The position numbers were made by a program, and so were the translations under genes. 40,979 bases of DNA from Pseudomonadales bacterium (lineage in GTDB: Bacteria; Pseudomonadota; Gammaproteobacteria; Pseudomonadales; Pseudohongiellaceae): assembly GCA_022827425.1 (NCBI GenBank), contig JAJDSZ010000105.1, positions 1 through 40,979 on the forward strand, read 5' to 3'. How positions within the stretch are numbered: the stretch's first letter is position 1; every line of letters starts with the position of its first letter. Below are positions 8,482 through 15,922 of this stretch, one piece after another. The notes under the pieces were generated by a model, which was not told the DNA's origin, did not search any database, and saw nothing but the letters and a program-made list of their open reading frames with translations.

Positions 8482-9674
8482 AGCCCGCATACTCGGCTGA
8501 CTCGATTTTGGGAATTATGCTGTTGAGTATTTTTTTGATCCTGCTCGCGTGGTATGCCTTATCGTTTCCCACGCTCAATTTCGACCTGCTTCTGTACATT
8601 GCATCCTATTTGTCCGCAAATACGGATAATGCGGTGGAGTTGCATGCTTCCACGTATAGTCTGTTGCGTGATTACTCAGGCCTGGATCAATTCAGAAGCT
8701 TTGTTTCCAGCGGCCCTTATGCGATCGACTTGTATGAGGATCCTGAAAAGTTCGCCAGTCAAATCAATATGTACAAAATCAAGCCGCTATACATATTGGC
8801 GGCATCAATGTTCGCGCGTGCGGGGATGCATCCCATCCTGGCTTTCCAGCTACTTTCCCTGATTTCCTGTTTAATGATTTGCGTGATTCTTTATTCCTGG
8901 CTGAGCCGGTATGCAAGCCACATCAAGTCGGCGCTAATCGTAATCTTCTTCGCCCTGGGTTCAAGAATGTTCGATTTGCCCCGGGTCGTGATTCCGGACA
9001 CTTTTTCCGCAATGATATTGTTTATAGGGGTTTGGTTGCTGGTTGACAGAAAAAGTCAGTTGTTTGGCTTGTTATTCTGTGTTTTGTCGGTTTGGGTCCG
9101 CACAACCAATATCGTGTTTATGGTTCCACTATTCGCAACTATAATCTGGAGAAATTATAGAGGTGGGAAGTTGTTTTCAGATATTGGGACATATTACACT
9201 TCAGGCGCGCTTGCTGCTAGCGTGATCTCGTACTTCTGGATAAATTCGGTTTACGATTACAGTTGGTGGAGACTTTTTTATCACACATTTATTTCCTACC
9301 AATCCGACATAAATTCGTTTGCAATACCATTTTCGATGGATTCATATATCAATGTGCTGGCTGAAAGAATACCTCCGTTGTTCGTGCTCACGCCGGGGGT
9401 TGCATGGATTTCAACAAGTTTTCCAATTTATTTGCTGATTTTGGCGATTTCTTGGACGGGCATGTCAAAGCAGAGTCTGATTAGAGAATTATTGTGGTCA
9501 AAGAAGGAAGTAGGCCCACCCGAGTTAGCCTCGTTATGTGTCCCAATTTTTGCTTCATTTATTTTGTTATTTCCGCTCACGATAGAATTTGATCGTTTCT
9601 TCACCCCGTTTTACGCGATGATAACTGTATTTGCCGTTAGTCAGTTCACGCGAAGCGGCGCGTCGAGGGTGTGA
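8478..9674 (+). CDS. Unrecognised membrane protein, second of a tandem pair
   Basis: 398 residues with about nine hydrophobic segments, same motif series as its upstream neighbour (PEKFASQ..MY.IK.LY; DLPRVV.PD; VWVR..NIVF; YDYSWWRLFYHTF). Base composition is visibly lower in GC than the first copy, and the two differ at many positions. They therefore look like an old duplication, or a second copy acquired from another source, not a recent doubling. The start is the ATG inside the ATGA that ends the first gene. A strong stem-loop at 9754-9779 follows about 80 bases after the stop and may end the transcript. Function unknown. Confidence 0.7.
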   Translation: MKPAYSADSILGIMLLSIFLILLAWYALSFPTLNFDLLLYIASYLSANTDNAVELHASTYSLLRDYSGLDQFRSFVSSGPYAIDLYEDPEKFASQINMYKIKPLYILAASMFARAGMHPILAFQLLSLISCLMICVILYSWLSRYASHIKSALIVIFFALGSRMFDLPRVVIPDTFSAMILFIGVWLLVDRKSQLFGLLFCVLSVWVRTTNIVFMVPLFATIIWRNYRGGKLFSDIGTYYTSGALAASVISYFWINSVYDYSWWRLFYHTFISYQSDINSFAIPFSMDSYINVLAERIPPLFVLTPGVAWISTSFPIYLLILAISWTGMSKQSLIRELLWSKKEVGPPELASLCVPIFASFILLFPLTIEFDRFFTPFYAMITVFAVSQFTRSGASRV

Positions 9675-9743
9675 CAAATCGACTGGACGATGACGTCCCC
9701 GGCCCCGCGAATCAAGAACCCAAGCCGCTTCTCTATTCCTTAA

Positions 9744-9836
9744 GGTATTCTCTGAAAAACTCCCTCCCTGGAGTTTTTCATTATCGCAAAACAAAAGCGT
9801 GGTTTTGTTTTGCTTGCGAATTCAATGGCTTGCTCC
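9744..9836 (+). repeat. Dispersed hairpin repeat, copy 2
   Basis: Module A at 9744-9782 begins GGTATTCTCTGAAAA and ends TTTTTCATT like copy 1 at 658-695. Module B at 9816-9836 (GCGAATTC, ATGGC, GCTCC) matches 698-721. Between them lies a second perfect hairpin, 9786-9813, pairing GCAAAACAAAA with TTTTGTTTTGC. Module order is A then B here and B then A in copy 1, so the units seem able to move or be shuffled independently. Confidence 0.55.
9754..9779 (+). terminator. Perfect 10-bp stem-loop, possible terminator
   Basis: GAAAAACTCC (9754-9763) pairs exactly with GGAGTTTTTC (9770-9779) around the six-base loop CTCCCT. The stem ends in A5/U5, so it can work as a bidirectional rho-independent type terminator after the tandem membrane-protein genes. 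It is also part of the dispersed repeat, so termination may be a side effect of the repeat being there. Confidence 0.55.
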
Positions 9837-9842
9837 AGTCAC

Positions 9843-9983
9843 GGAGCATAGCTCCCGTACCGTTGCGGCCGCGCTCGAAGCCGCGCTTCGAAATCGCTTG
9901 CCTTCACCCATCGAATTCGGCGGCACATCCTTGTGCCGCAGGGAAGCTCTGACTTGATCAGAGCTTCCCAAGTTTCCCGGGAA
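9843..9983. repeat. Cluster of further palindromes
   Basis: Within 140 bases: GGAGC-ATA-GCTCC (9843-9855); TCGAAGC-CGC-GCTTCGA (9875-9891); GGGAAGCTCTGA-CTTGA-TCAGAGCTTCCC (9941-9969, perfect 12-bp stem); and the self-complementary TTCCCGGGAA (9974-9983). No reading frame explains them. Such density is typical of REP/BIME-like units or transposon ends. Confidence 0.6.
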
Positions 9984-10452
9984 CACTTTTCCGGGTCGGG
10001 GAAGGCCGCCTCTCAAACCATCAGAAGACTCCCGGCTCCGGCCTGCGAACGCCATTTTGATCGTCAGTATTCCTTGTATCGCATTTTGTACCACGTGTTT
10101 GTGGCCCGTTTTGTGCAACACCAAGGAACGAAATGTTTCTGAGCCCACACACGGGGAGAATGCTATAAATGCTTGTTATATATGGTTTTTCTGGCGTTTC
10201 GTGGCAGGGCATGCGCAAGCGGGTTTGGTGCCCAGGAGAGGAAAAGGAGTTTAGAGTAAAATCTTGATATTAAAGGATATTTTAAACTACCCCTTTTCTC
10301 CGGACAACAATTTATACAACAAATATCCAGGGAAAAAGTTAAAAGGCACCGAATTCGTCCCTTGGATGCATGGCTCATTTTCAGTAGAGCAGCGTAAGTT
10401 GATGCTCATGCAGTATACCCTGCGGCACACCCGAATTCTTACAAAGAGATGG

Positions 10453-10716
10453 TCAGCTACAGGGCCGGGATCGTTCCGCGGCGGCCTGTACCGATGAAAC
10501 TAGGTCGCGAACCGTTTTGATTCCGGTCAATTCGTCTTCATCGAGTTCCACCGTGAAGCACTCCTCGATTTCAAAGACAACCTCGAACATCGCGAGCGAG
10601 TCGAGATCGAGACCGGCGATGTCGGTGTCGAGATCGATGTCGTCGCTGGCCGGGGCCGGCGTGCACCGTGCAAGCAGTTGCAGGACTTTTGTGGTGATTT
10701 TCATTTTATCGGACAT
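10453..10716 (-). CDS. Acyl carrier protein, stand-alone
   Basis: An 87-residue acidic helical protein with the ACP signature G-L-D-L-D-S-L-A-M-F-E. Ser40 would take the 4'-phosphopantetheine arm. Helix II (LAMFEVVFEIEECF) and the acidic E-L-D-E-D-E-L block follow as in ACPs used with dedicated acyl enzymes. It would carry acyl or aminoacyl groups as thioesters in the cytosol. No ketosynthase, ligase or transferase is nearby, so its partner is elsewhere or lost. The ATG at 10716 has GAGGAAG about seven bases before it. It follows radC by 23 bp on the same strand. The primary FASII ACP usually sits with fab genes, so this is probably an accessory ACP. Confidence 0.85.
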   Translation of the reverse strand: MSDKMKITTKVLQLLARCTPAPASDDIDLDTDIAGLDLDSLAMFEVVFEIEECFTVELDEDELTGIKTVRDLVSSVQAAAERSRPCS

Positions 10717-10739
10717 GATTGCTTCCTCTGGCTGGGTGA

Positions 10740-11414
10740 CTACAACAATCCACGCTCGGCCAGCGAGACGACCTGGGTGCTGCCGACGATGAGGTGGTCG
10801 AGGACGCGGACGTCGATGGTTTCGAGGGCTACGCGCAATTTGCGCGTGATGGCGATGTCGGCCTGACTGGGCTCGGCAACTCCCGAAGGGTGGTTATGCG
10901 CCAGAATCACCGCAGCGGCGTTGTAGGTCAGGCAACGTTCGACAACTTCCCGGGGATAGACTGCGGCGCCGTCGATCGTGCCCTGGAACAGTTCGTCGAG
11001 CCGCAGGATGTGATGCTGGTTGGTCAGGAAAATGCAACTGAAGATCTCGCTCTTGCAATAGCGGAAACGGGCGCGCAGGTATTCCCTTGTCTTCTGGGAA
11101 CTGCTCAGCACGTCGCGCTTCTGCACTTCGGCGTACAACTGGCGGTGGCCGAGTTCGCGCATCGCCGCCAGGCTCGCGGCCTTGGCGGGGCCGATGCCCG
11201 CCACGCGGGCTACCTGCCTGAAATCGGTCGACAGCAGGCCGGTGAGGCCATCGAAGCGGCGCAGCAGATCTCGCGCCAGATCAAGGGCCGACTTGCCGTT
11301 CACGCCCCTGCACAGCAACAGCGATACCAGTTCCGCGTCGCTGAGATTCCCGGCGCCCACCTCGAACAGTTTTTCTCGCGGCCTTTCCAGCACGGACCAG
11401 CTATTGTGCGTCAT
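10740..11414 (-). CDS. radC: RadC family JAB/MPN domain protein
   Basis: 224 residues, close to the usual RadC length. The N-terminal part has a helix-hairpin-helix-like segment (VAGIGPAKAASLAAMRELG, about 71-89). The C-terminal JAB domain has H-N-H-P-S-G (H173, H175) followed by D186, the zinc-binding set of JAMM proteins. E. coli RadC is not a proven repair enzyme, and the family is common on mobile elements beside anti-restriction and toxin-antitoxin genes, which fits here. I start at the ATG giving MTHNSWSVLERPREKL, the normal N-terminus. A longer frame upstream to 11513 has no family support. A divergent toxin-antitoxin cluster begins about 290 bp away. Confidence 0.92.
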   Translation of the reverse strand: MTHNSWSVLERPREKLFEVGAGNLSDAELVSLLLCRGVNGKSALDLARDLLRRFDGLTGLLSTDFRQVARVAGIGPAKAASLAAMRELGHRQLYAEVQKRDVLSSSQKTREYLRARFRYCKSEIFSCIFLTNQHHILRLDELFQGTIDGAAVYPREVVERCLTYNAAAVILAHNHPSGVAEPSQADIAITRKLRVALETIDVRVLDHLIVGSTQVVSLAERGLL

Positions 11415-11608
11415 GTCAGCTCCTGTTATTGGAAATGAATGAACCGGACAACCTCCGGGTATCCCGAATGACACGGGAAGAAAGCTCGCCGGCCTCTTTG
11501 TGGAGCAATGCATGGAAGAGGTGAAGGGAAGGGAAGGCAGGAGTATCGAGTATTAAGCCGGGCTTGCCGGGGCCCGAGGCACTGGTAATTGTTAAGTTAG
11601 CCGTACGC

Positions 11609-11647
11609 ACCCAGTGGGTATATAATTGTACCGGTCGCCCAGATGGG
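11609..11647 (+). promoter_or_regulatory. Promoter/operator region of the dinJ-like gene
   Basis: Two short palindromes, ACCCA-G-TGGGT (11609-11619) and CCCA-GA-TGGG (11638-11647), flank a TATAAT hexamer at 11621-11626. No good -35 box is seen. DinJ/RelB antitoxins repress their own operons by binding palindromes over the promoter, so these repeats are the likely operators. That assignment is inference. Confidence 0.5.
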
Positions 11648-11705
11648 TCGTTTGCGGCACCTCACTTTTTCACGCGCAGATTGGATAGGCAGTAAGGAGA
11701 TGGCA

Positions 11706-11963
11706 ATGACTGTTACGCTCCAGATCGAAATGGACGAGTCGGTCAGGGACAAGGCCGCCAGAAATTTGGCTGAAAATGGTCTTACCATTGATGACGCGAT
11801 GCGAATCGTATTGATCCAGGCTGCGGCTGGCAGCGCGTTCGAATTCGGGCCGCTGGCGCCCAATCAGACCACGATCGATGCGATCGAAGCTGCGCGTCGG
11901 GGTGACCTCGTGGAGTTGGGAAGTCCCGAGGAAGCGCTTGCCGACCTGAATCGGTCGGATTGA
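11706..11963 (+). CDS. dinJ: RelB/DinJ family antitoxin
   Basis: 85 residues beginning TVTLQIEMDESVRDKAARNL, then LTIDDAMRIVLIQAA: a ribbon-helix-helix DNA-binding N-terminus of the RelB/DinJ type, in which the strand TVTLQIEMDE contacts operator DNA. The acidic C-terminal tail would wrap the toxin. The ATG at 11706 lies six bases after AAGGAG (11694-11699); the ATG at 11700 is too close to it to be used. The YafQ-type toxin that should partner it is not adjacent but 494 bp downstream, with a winged-helix gene in between. It should neutralise YafQ and repress the operon. Confidence 0.88.
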   Translation: MTVTLQIEMDESVRDKAARNLAENGLTIDDAMRIVLIQAAAGSAFEFGPLAPNQTTIDAIEAARRGDLVELGSPEEALADLNRSD

Positions 11964-11988
11964 ATACATCGTAAATTGCAAATTTTGC

Positions 11989-12018
11989 GACATATATGTC
12001 CTACTAGGTATATACCTA
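11989..12018 (+). promoter_or_regulatory. Two adjacent perfect palindromes before the winged-helix gene
   Basis: GACATATATGTC (11989-12000) and TAGGTATATACCTA (12005-12018) are both perfect palindromes separated by four bases, 37 bp before the winged-helix gene. They look like operator sites for a dimeric regulator, most simply the winged-helix protein or the DinJ-like antitoxin. The second shares GGTATA with the promoter upstream of the dinJ-like gene. Confidence 0.55.
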
Positions 12019-12055
12019 CTGACACTCGTTTTTTAAAAAATTAGTCTCCGTCCTT

Positions 12056-12460
12056 ATGGCTGAGGTCGAACACATACAAGCCCGTTGGGGAGATTGCGTC
12101 ACAACCGGAACTGCGGGTTTTACTGCGGTTCCAAGTGTCCTGATTCGAAATCAGAGTCTACTGGGCATCTCGCATACTGAATTGGTTGTTTTGCTCAACC
12201 TGATTACGCACTGGTGGCGTGTCGAAGAACTCCCTTTCGTTCGGCCGACAACGATCGCAAACAGAATGGGGGTTGATCGGCGGACGGTAGAACGGGCGAT
12301 TCGTTCACTGGAAGAAAGTAACCTGGTGCGCTGGCTTCCGCCGGAATCCCGGGATGAGGGGCCCAGGATACGGCGCTTCGATCTCTCGGGTCTGGTAAGC
12401 AAATTGACCAGCATCGCGGATGAACAGCGTTTCGTTTTCAACAGTGAAGGGCAGCGATGA
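12056..12460 (+). CDS. Winged-helix DNA-binding protein between antitoxin and toxin
   Basis: 134 residues. The middle (about 35-100) is a winged helix: LGISHTELVVLLNLITHWW, then P.TIANRMGVDRRTVERAIRSL (recognition helix), then EESNLVRW and a wing. It resembles helix-turn-helix proteins of the replication-initiator or MarR-like class found on plasmids and integrative elements. The stop overlaps the toxin start in an ATGA, so the two are translationally coupled. Two perfect palindromes lie just upstream. It may be a third component that regulates the toxin-antitoxin operon. DinJ-YafQ pairs normally have no such gene. No clear Shine-Dalgarno precedes the ATG. Confidence 0.72.
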   Translation: MAEVEHIQARWGDCVTTGTAGFTAVPSVLIRNQSLLGISHTELVVLLNLITHWWRVEELPFVRPTTIANRMGVDRRTVERAIRSLEESNLVRWLPPESRDEGPRIRRFDLSGLVSKLTSIADEQRFVFNSEGQR

Positions 12461-12738
12461 GAACGATTTCGCGTACAAGGCAGTTTCGACGTGACTACAA
12501 GCAATTGCAACGAGGCAGACATGCTCGCCATATTGAGCAGACTTTGTTGACGGTCCTCAAATTGCTTGTGCAGGACAAGGTCTTGCCCAAGCGATATGTC
12601 GATCACTCCATGAAAGGCAAGTTCAAGGATTGCCGCGATTGTCACTTGCGTGGAGATCTGATCCTCATATACCGAAAAACGGGAGACGATGCTCTCGAAC
12701 TGGTTCGTATAGGGTCGCATGCTTCGCTGGAAATCTGA
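12457..12738 (+). CDS. yafQ: YafQ family mRNA interferase toxin
   Basis: 93 residues of RelE/YafQ fold: FRRDYKQLQRGRHARHIEQT near the start, LPKRYVDHSMKGKFKDCRDC, then CHLRGDLILIYRK and L-V-R-I-G-S-H-A-S-L at the end. The family's catalytic residues match: the DH histidine, the CH histidine and aspartate of H-L-R-G-D, and the C-terminal G-S-H histidine. It cleaves mRNA on the ribosome, with DinJ as antidote. The usual C-terminal SHSDLF is SHASLEI. It begins in the ATGA that ends the winged-helix gene and looks intact. Confidence 0.9.
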   Translation: MRTISRTRQFRRDYKQLQRGRHARHIEQTLLTVLKLLVQDKVLPKRYVDHSMKGKFKDCRDCHLRGDLILIYRKTGDDALELVRIGSHASLEI

Positions 12739-12845
12739 AGAAGCTTGCGATCAAGGCACCGTGAAGCCACCACGCAGGAATTCCAAGTTACAAGACCATG
12801 GCTTCACATCTGCTGCGGGTTACCGGTCAGGAGATTGACGTGACT

Positions 12846-13241
12846 TCAAGTCTTTCTGACGATCCACAACACCTTGCCAACTATATTGGCGTCCGCGACC
12901 AGCACAGTGTAGTCGGCGTAATCCGGATTCGCCGACTTCAGCAGCAGCACAGGCTTTCCGCTGTCGTCAGCACCCAGTTCGACTCGCTTGACCACCAGGC
13001 CGCTTCCGTCCCATAGCACGAACATCTCGCCGATTGCGGGCGCTTGCCGCGACGTATCGACCAGCAGCCGATCGCCGTCGGAAAGTTCAGGCTCCATTGA
13101 TACTCCCCGCACCCGCAGCACGCGAACCGCATCCGGTGCGCCGCCGGCCTCGTAGCGGATCATCGCCTCCGGCAGAAACCAGCGCGCCTGTTCCTCTATG
13201 TGCTCGCCGTTCAGCGCCCCGGGGCCGGCGGAGGCTTCCAC
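12846..13241 (-). pseudogene. S24 peptidase (phage-repressor type) C-terminal fragment
   Basis: 131 residues covering the LexA/CI-type self-cleavage domain: EASAGPG near the start, then V-R-G-V-S-M-E-P-E-L-S-D-G-D (Ser48 nucleophile) and L-V-V-K-R-V-E (Lys85). The N-terminal helix-turn-helix and cleavage segment of such repressors are absent. The same frame stays open upstream with family-like residues (PEVAVEASAG), but there it is overlapped by the end of the ParB-like gene. The simplest reading is a deletion that removed the repressor's DNA-binding half and joined the rest to parB. The peptidase fold may survive, but it cannot repress as it stands. Confidence 0.7.
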
Positions 13242-14509
13242 TGCAACTTCCGGGACGCCCGCAAGCGCTCCGGCCGCGCTTTCGAAGATCCCGCGCCCTG
13301 GCGCCCTGGCCGGATCGGATTTTTGGGCATGTGCTCCGGCCGGACCAGGCCCTCGATGCGCTGCAGCGCGCCGTCGCGGCCGATCGTGACGATACAGCCC
13401 GCGATGGCGTGATCCTCGGGCCGGAATTGCGCCCGGGCCTCGATGCCCTCGCCGATCTCCTCGATGCGCGCCTCGTTGGTCGCGGTTTCGGCTTCCAGTT
13501 CATCGGTCCAGTCTTCCTCGTCCCTATTGGCAAGATCGTGCTGGCGCTCGTTGAGCCTGTCGATCTCGGCGCTTTCCTCCGCGGTCGGCTCGCTCGGCTC
13601 GGGACGGATGCGTCCAAAGCGGGCGACGTCGTTCCAGTCGACGTCGATGCGCGCCTCGGCCCACTTCCAGCGCTTCGATTGCGCGTCGGCCTCGGTTTTG
13701 AGCTTCTTGGCCGCCAGTTCTTCCAGCAGCGCCGGGTCCTCGAGCCAGACGCCGCGTTCCTCCTCGTCGGCGAAAAGATCGCGCAGCACCGCGCCGCCCG
13801 CAGCCTCGTAGTCGTCGACGCCGACGAATCGCGCCAGGCCGGAACCGGCCGGCACGCGCTCCTCGGTCAGCAGGCGTATTACCTGCCGGGCGCTGATGCG
13901 ATAGCCGTGCCCGGAAACCTGTTCGTAGGCGGCGAGCTGGCGCTCACGGTCGGTGGTCACCGCGAAGGCTTTCAGCGTCTCGAGATCGATGGTCCCGGCG
14001 CGGTAGGCCTCGAGCAGTTCCGGCGCCGCGTTGCCGAGACGCAGGCGCTGTTCGACAGTGCGCTCCGAGACGCCGAAACGGGCGGCGATGGCGGAGACGG
14101 CCAGGCCGTCCGCGGCCAGGGCCGAGAAGGCGGTTACCTGGTCGGCGGGATGCATGGCCTCGCGCGCGACGTTCTCGGCGAGCGAGAGTTCGCCGCCGCC
14201 TTTCCTGGGCGCGACCAGGCAGGGGACCGGGTGGTCGGCGCCGATGGCGCCGTCCTCGGCCAAAGCCTGCAGCGCCGCGAGGCGGCGTCCGCCGGCGACC
14301 ACGGCGTAGCGCTGGCGGCCCTCTTCGTCCTTGCCGTCGGCGCGGGCGACGAGGTTCCCGATCAGGCCATGGGCGGCGATCGAGGCTTTCAGTTCCGCCT
14401 GCGCGCTCGCGGCGGGCGGGGTCTTGCGCACGTTCTCGGGCGCGAGCGCCAGCAGGCACAGCGGAATCGTCCGCATGCGCGTTTTGGGCGTTTTTTCGGA
14501 TGGGTTCAT
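13211..14509 (-). CDS. ParB/RepB/Spo0J-type partition protein, probably truncated at C-terminus
   Basis: 432 residues. The N-terminal ParB domain has IPLCLLALAPENVRKT, V-A-G-G-R-R-L-A-A-L (the CTP-binding GxRR region) and L-A-E-N-V-A-R-E-A-M-H-P-A-D-Q, followed by a helix-turn-helix (AIAARFGVSERTVEQRL). A long charged C-terminal part follows. Related plasmid and integrative-element proteins are often considerably longer. The last about 30 residues (from IRPGRQG on) lie out of frame over S24-repressor sequence, so the natural C-terminus is probably lost. It would load on centromere-like sites to partition or stabilise an element, yet no ParA is in the window. A GC-rich leader precedes it. Confidence 0.85.
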   Translation of the reverse strand: MNPSEKTPKTRMRTIPLCLLALAPENVRKTPPAASAQAELKASIAAHGLIGNLVARADGKDEEGRQRYAVVAGGRRLAALQALAEDGAIGADHPVPCLVAPRKGGGELSLAENVAREAMHPADQVTAFSALAADGLAVSAIAARFGVSERTVEQRLRLGNAAPELLEAYRAGTIDLETLKAFAVTTDRERQLAAYEQVSGHGYRISARQVIRLLTEERVPAGSGLARFVGVDDYEAAGGAVLRDLFADEEERGVWLEDPALLEELAAKKLKTEADAQSKRWKWAEARIDVDWNDVARFGRIRPEPSEPTAEESAEIDRLNERQHDLANRDEEDWTDELEAETATNEARIEEIGEGIEARAQFRPEDHAIAGCIVTIGRDGALQRIEGLVRPEHMPKNPIRPGRQGAGSSKARPERLRASRKLQWKPPPAPGR

Positions 14510-14782
14510 GGATTTCTCCGTGGTGGTTGGAAAAGTATGCGGCCCCGGCTCTCTCCGGCCGGTCCGCGCCCTCTCCGCCGCCGGTCCCGCCTCCGGCGGG
14601 CGTACGGGAATGCGTTGGAAGCCGGCGGCGGACCGGCGTCGTCGGCCCGGCGGAATCGTCAGGGAAGGCAGGATCGCGACGGCGCGCGGTCGCCCGCCGA
14701 AGGCCGGCCAGAAAATCCGGAATTACCGGTCTGCGCAAAGGAACGGATTGTCCGGCAGCACGACTGCGGTATGCTGGCGCCC
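14510..14782. other. GC-rich leader upstream of the ParB-like gene
   Basis: No gene. Read on the minus strand it carries a G/C-rich stretch with GCCGGGGC, then a CAT and TTTTCC, just before the ParB start. A similar arrangement precedes the MoxR gene (19886-20000) and, more loosely, the DUF3150-like gene (18763-18856). It may be a shared promoter or a structured 5' leader. The SRAP gene starts on the other side. Confidence 0.45.
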
Positions 14783-15481
14783 ATGTGTGGACGCTTTGTG
14801 CAAACTCTCTCCTGGCGCGAATTATGTGAACTAATAGCTGGCGTGGTTGGCCTCCCGTCAGATCTGCAAGCTCGCTAGAATCTGGCGCCGGGCCAGGACG
14901 CGGCGGTCATTCGTACGGGAAGCGAAGGCCGTCGGATCGACATGCTCCGGTGGGGATTGATCCCGGGCTGGGCGAAGGATCCCGCGATCGCCCACAGGCT
15001 GATCAACGCCCGCGTCGAGACCGCGGCGGAAAAACCCTCGTTCCGCGGCGCCTGGCGCGCCCGCCGGTGCCTGATTCCCGCCAACGGCTATTTTGAGTGG
15101 ACCGGCGCCGCCAAGGCGCGTCAGCCCTGGCTGATCCGGCGCCGGGATGGGGAACCGCTATTCCTGGCCGGACTCTGGGAAAGCTGGCGCGTTACCGGAG
15201 ATTCCGCAAGCAGTGGACGATTCGTTGGATATGAGCCGGACGACCGGATCGAGACTTTTACCGTCATTACCACCCAGGCGAACGAGGACGTGTCCGCCAT
15301 CCATCATCGAATGCCGGCTCTGCTGCGTCCCGGTCAATTCGAATCCTGGCTAACCGGCGTCCCGGACGCGCCGCCTTCCACGCCGCCCGGCCAACTGGCG
15401 GCGCAGGCGGTCGGCATCCGGGTGAACGACCCCCGCAACGACGACCCGGACTGCCTGTTGCCGTCGCCTGTCCTGTTTTAG
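14783..15481 (+). pseudogene. yedK: SRAP family protein (YedK/HMCES) with in-frame amber codon
   Basis: SRAP proteins form a thiazolidine crosslink through Cys2 to abasic sites in single-stranded DNA. The gene starts M-C-G-R-F, giving the catalytic Cys2. One frame then runs through to 15481, except for TAG at 14876-14878 (codon 32). It stands where the family has the conserved Tyr of R-Y-N-x-A-P, and R-[stop]-N-L-A-P is seen here, so a single TAC or TAT to TAG change explains it. After it come W-G-L-I-P-G-W-A-K-D, I-N-A-R, C-L-I-P-A-N-G-Y-F-E-W (catalytic Glu) and I-H-H-R-M-P (catalytic His), all intact. Total length of 232 codons is normal. Recent inactivation, suppression, or a base error are all possible. 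Confidence 0.88.
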
Positions 15482-15606
15482 CAACGCGCGCCCTGGTGCG
15501 TAAGCGCAAGCCGGGGCCGGAGGCGACAGGTTCTTGCGTGATTTGCATTCGAGTCGAACCGTGCCCATATTTGCCGCTACGTGTTCGAACCGTGGGGCTG
15601 GAGAAA

Positions 15607-15843
15607 ATGGGGTGCAGGATCGGCATGGCGACGGACGTCGCCGCGCGTGTAAATCGGCTGAAGGACGAGGGCAAGGTTCCGCAATGGGCTGCCTGGTATG
15701 CCGTGGAATCCGGCCTGACCAGGGAAGAGGCGAATGCGATGGAGAAGGCCTTGCGGACCGAGTGCGGGCCGCATTGCGCAGGTCAGCCGGGAGGCGGTTT
15801 CGAGAGCGGTCGGGCCTGGAGCGTGTATCGCATCGACTGGTAG
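15607..15843 (+). CDS. Small protein with GIY-YIG-like start, unrecognised
   Basis: 78 residues: MGCRIGMATDVAARVNRLKD, then VP.WAAWYAVESGLTREEANAMEK and a C-terminal GGGFESGRAWSVYRIDW. The pattern Y/C-R-I-G-M-x-x-D-x-x-x-R followed by an Arg/Glu helix recalls short GIY-YIG-like or integrative-element proteins, but the catalytic Tyr pair is not evident. I would not assign nuclease activity. The ATG at 15607 has GGAG about five bases upstream. The frame is open further upstream, with no supporting start. It lies between the SRAP gene and a toxin-antitoxin pair. Confidence 0.5.
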   Translation: MGCRIGMATDVAARVNRLKDEGKVPQWAAWYAVESGLTREEANAMEKALRTECGPHCAGQPGGGFESGRAWSVYRIDW

Positions 15844-15922
15844 CGCTTGACGCGATATCGGCCGTTGTCCATGCCATGGAATTCGGAATCCGAATGCAAT
15901 CGGAGAGTCTGTATGCGCAAGC

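Larger units (their letters stand above)
9675..10452. other. Gene-free stretch rich in hairpins
   Basis: About 780 bases with no gene I can support. The first 300 bases hold at least five perfect or near-perfect hairpins (listed separately). The last 250 bases are AT-rich and contain one short open frame (10264-10497, TTG start, 77 residues, including FVPWMHGSFSVEQRKLM). It runs over the end of the acyl carrier protein gene on the other strand. It may be a relic of a lost gene, but I recognise no family. The stretch marks the border between the membrane-protein group and the mobile-element remnant. Confidence 0.5.

Noticed and set aside
13034..14878. Plus-strand open frame of 614 codons
   Set aside because: It is the shadow of the ParB-like gene and its leader in GC-rich DNA; only its last 32 codons (SRAP start) are meaningful.
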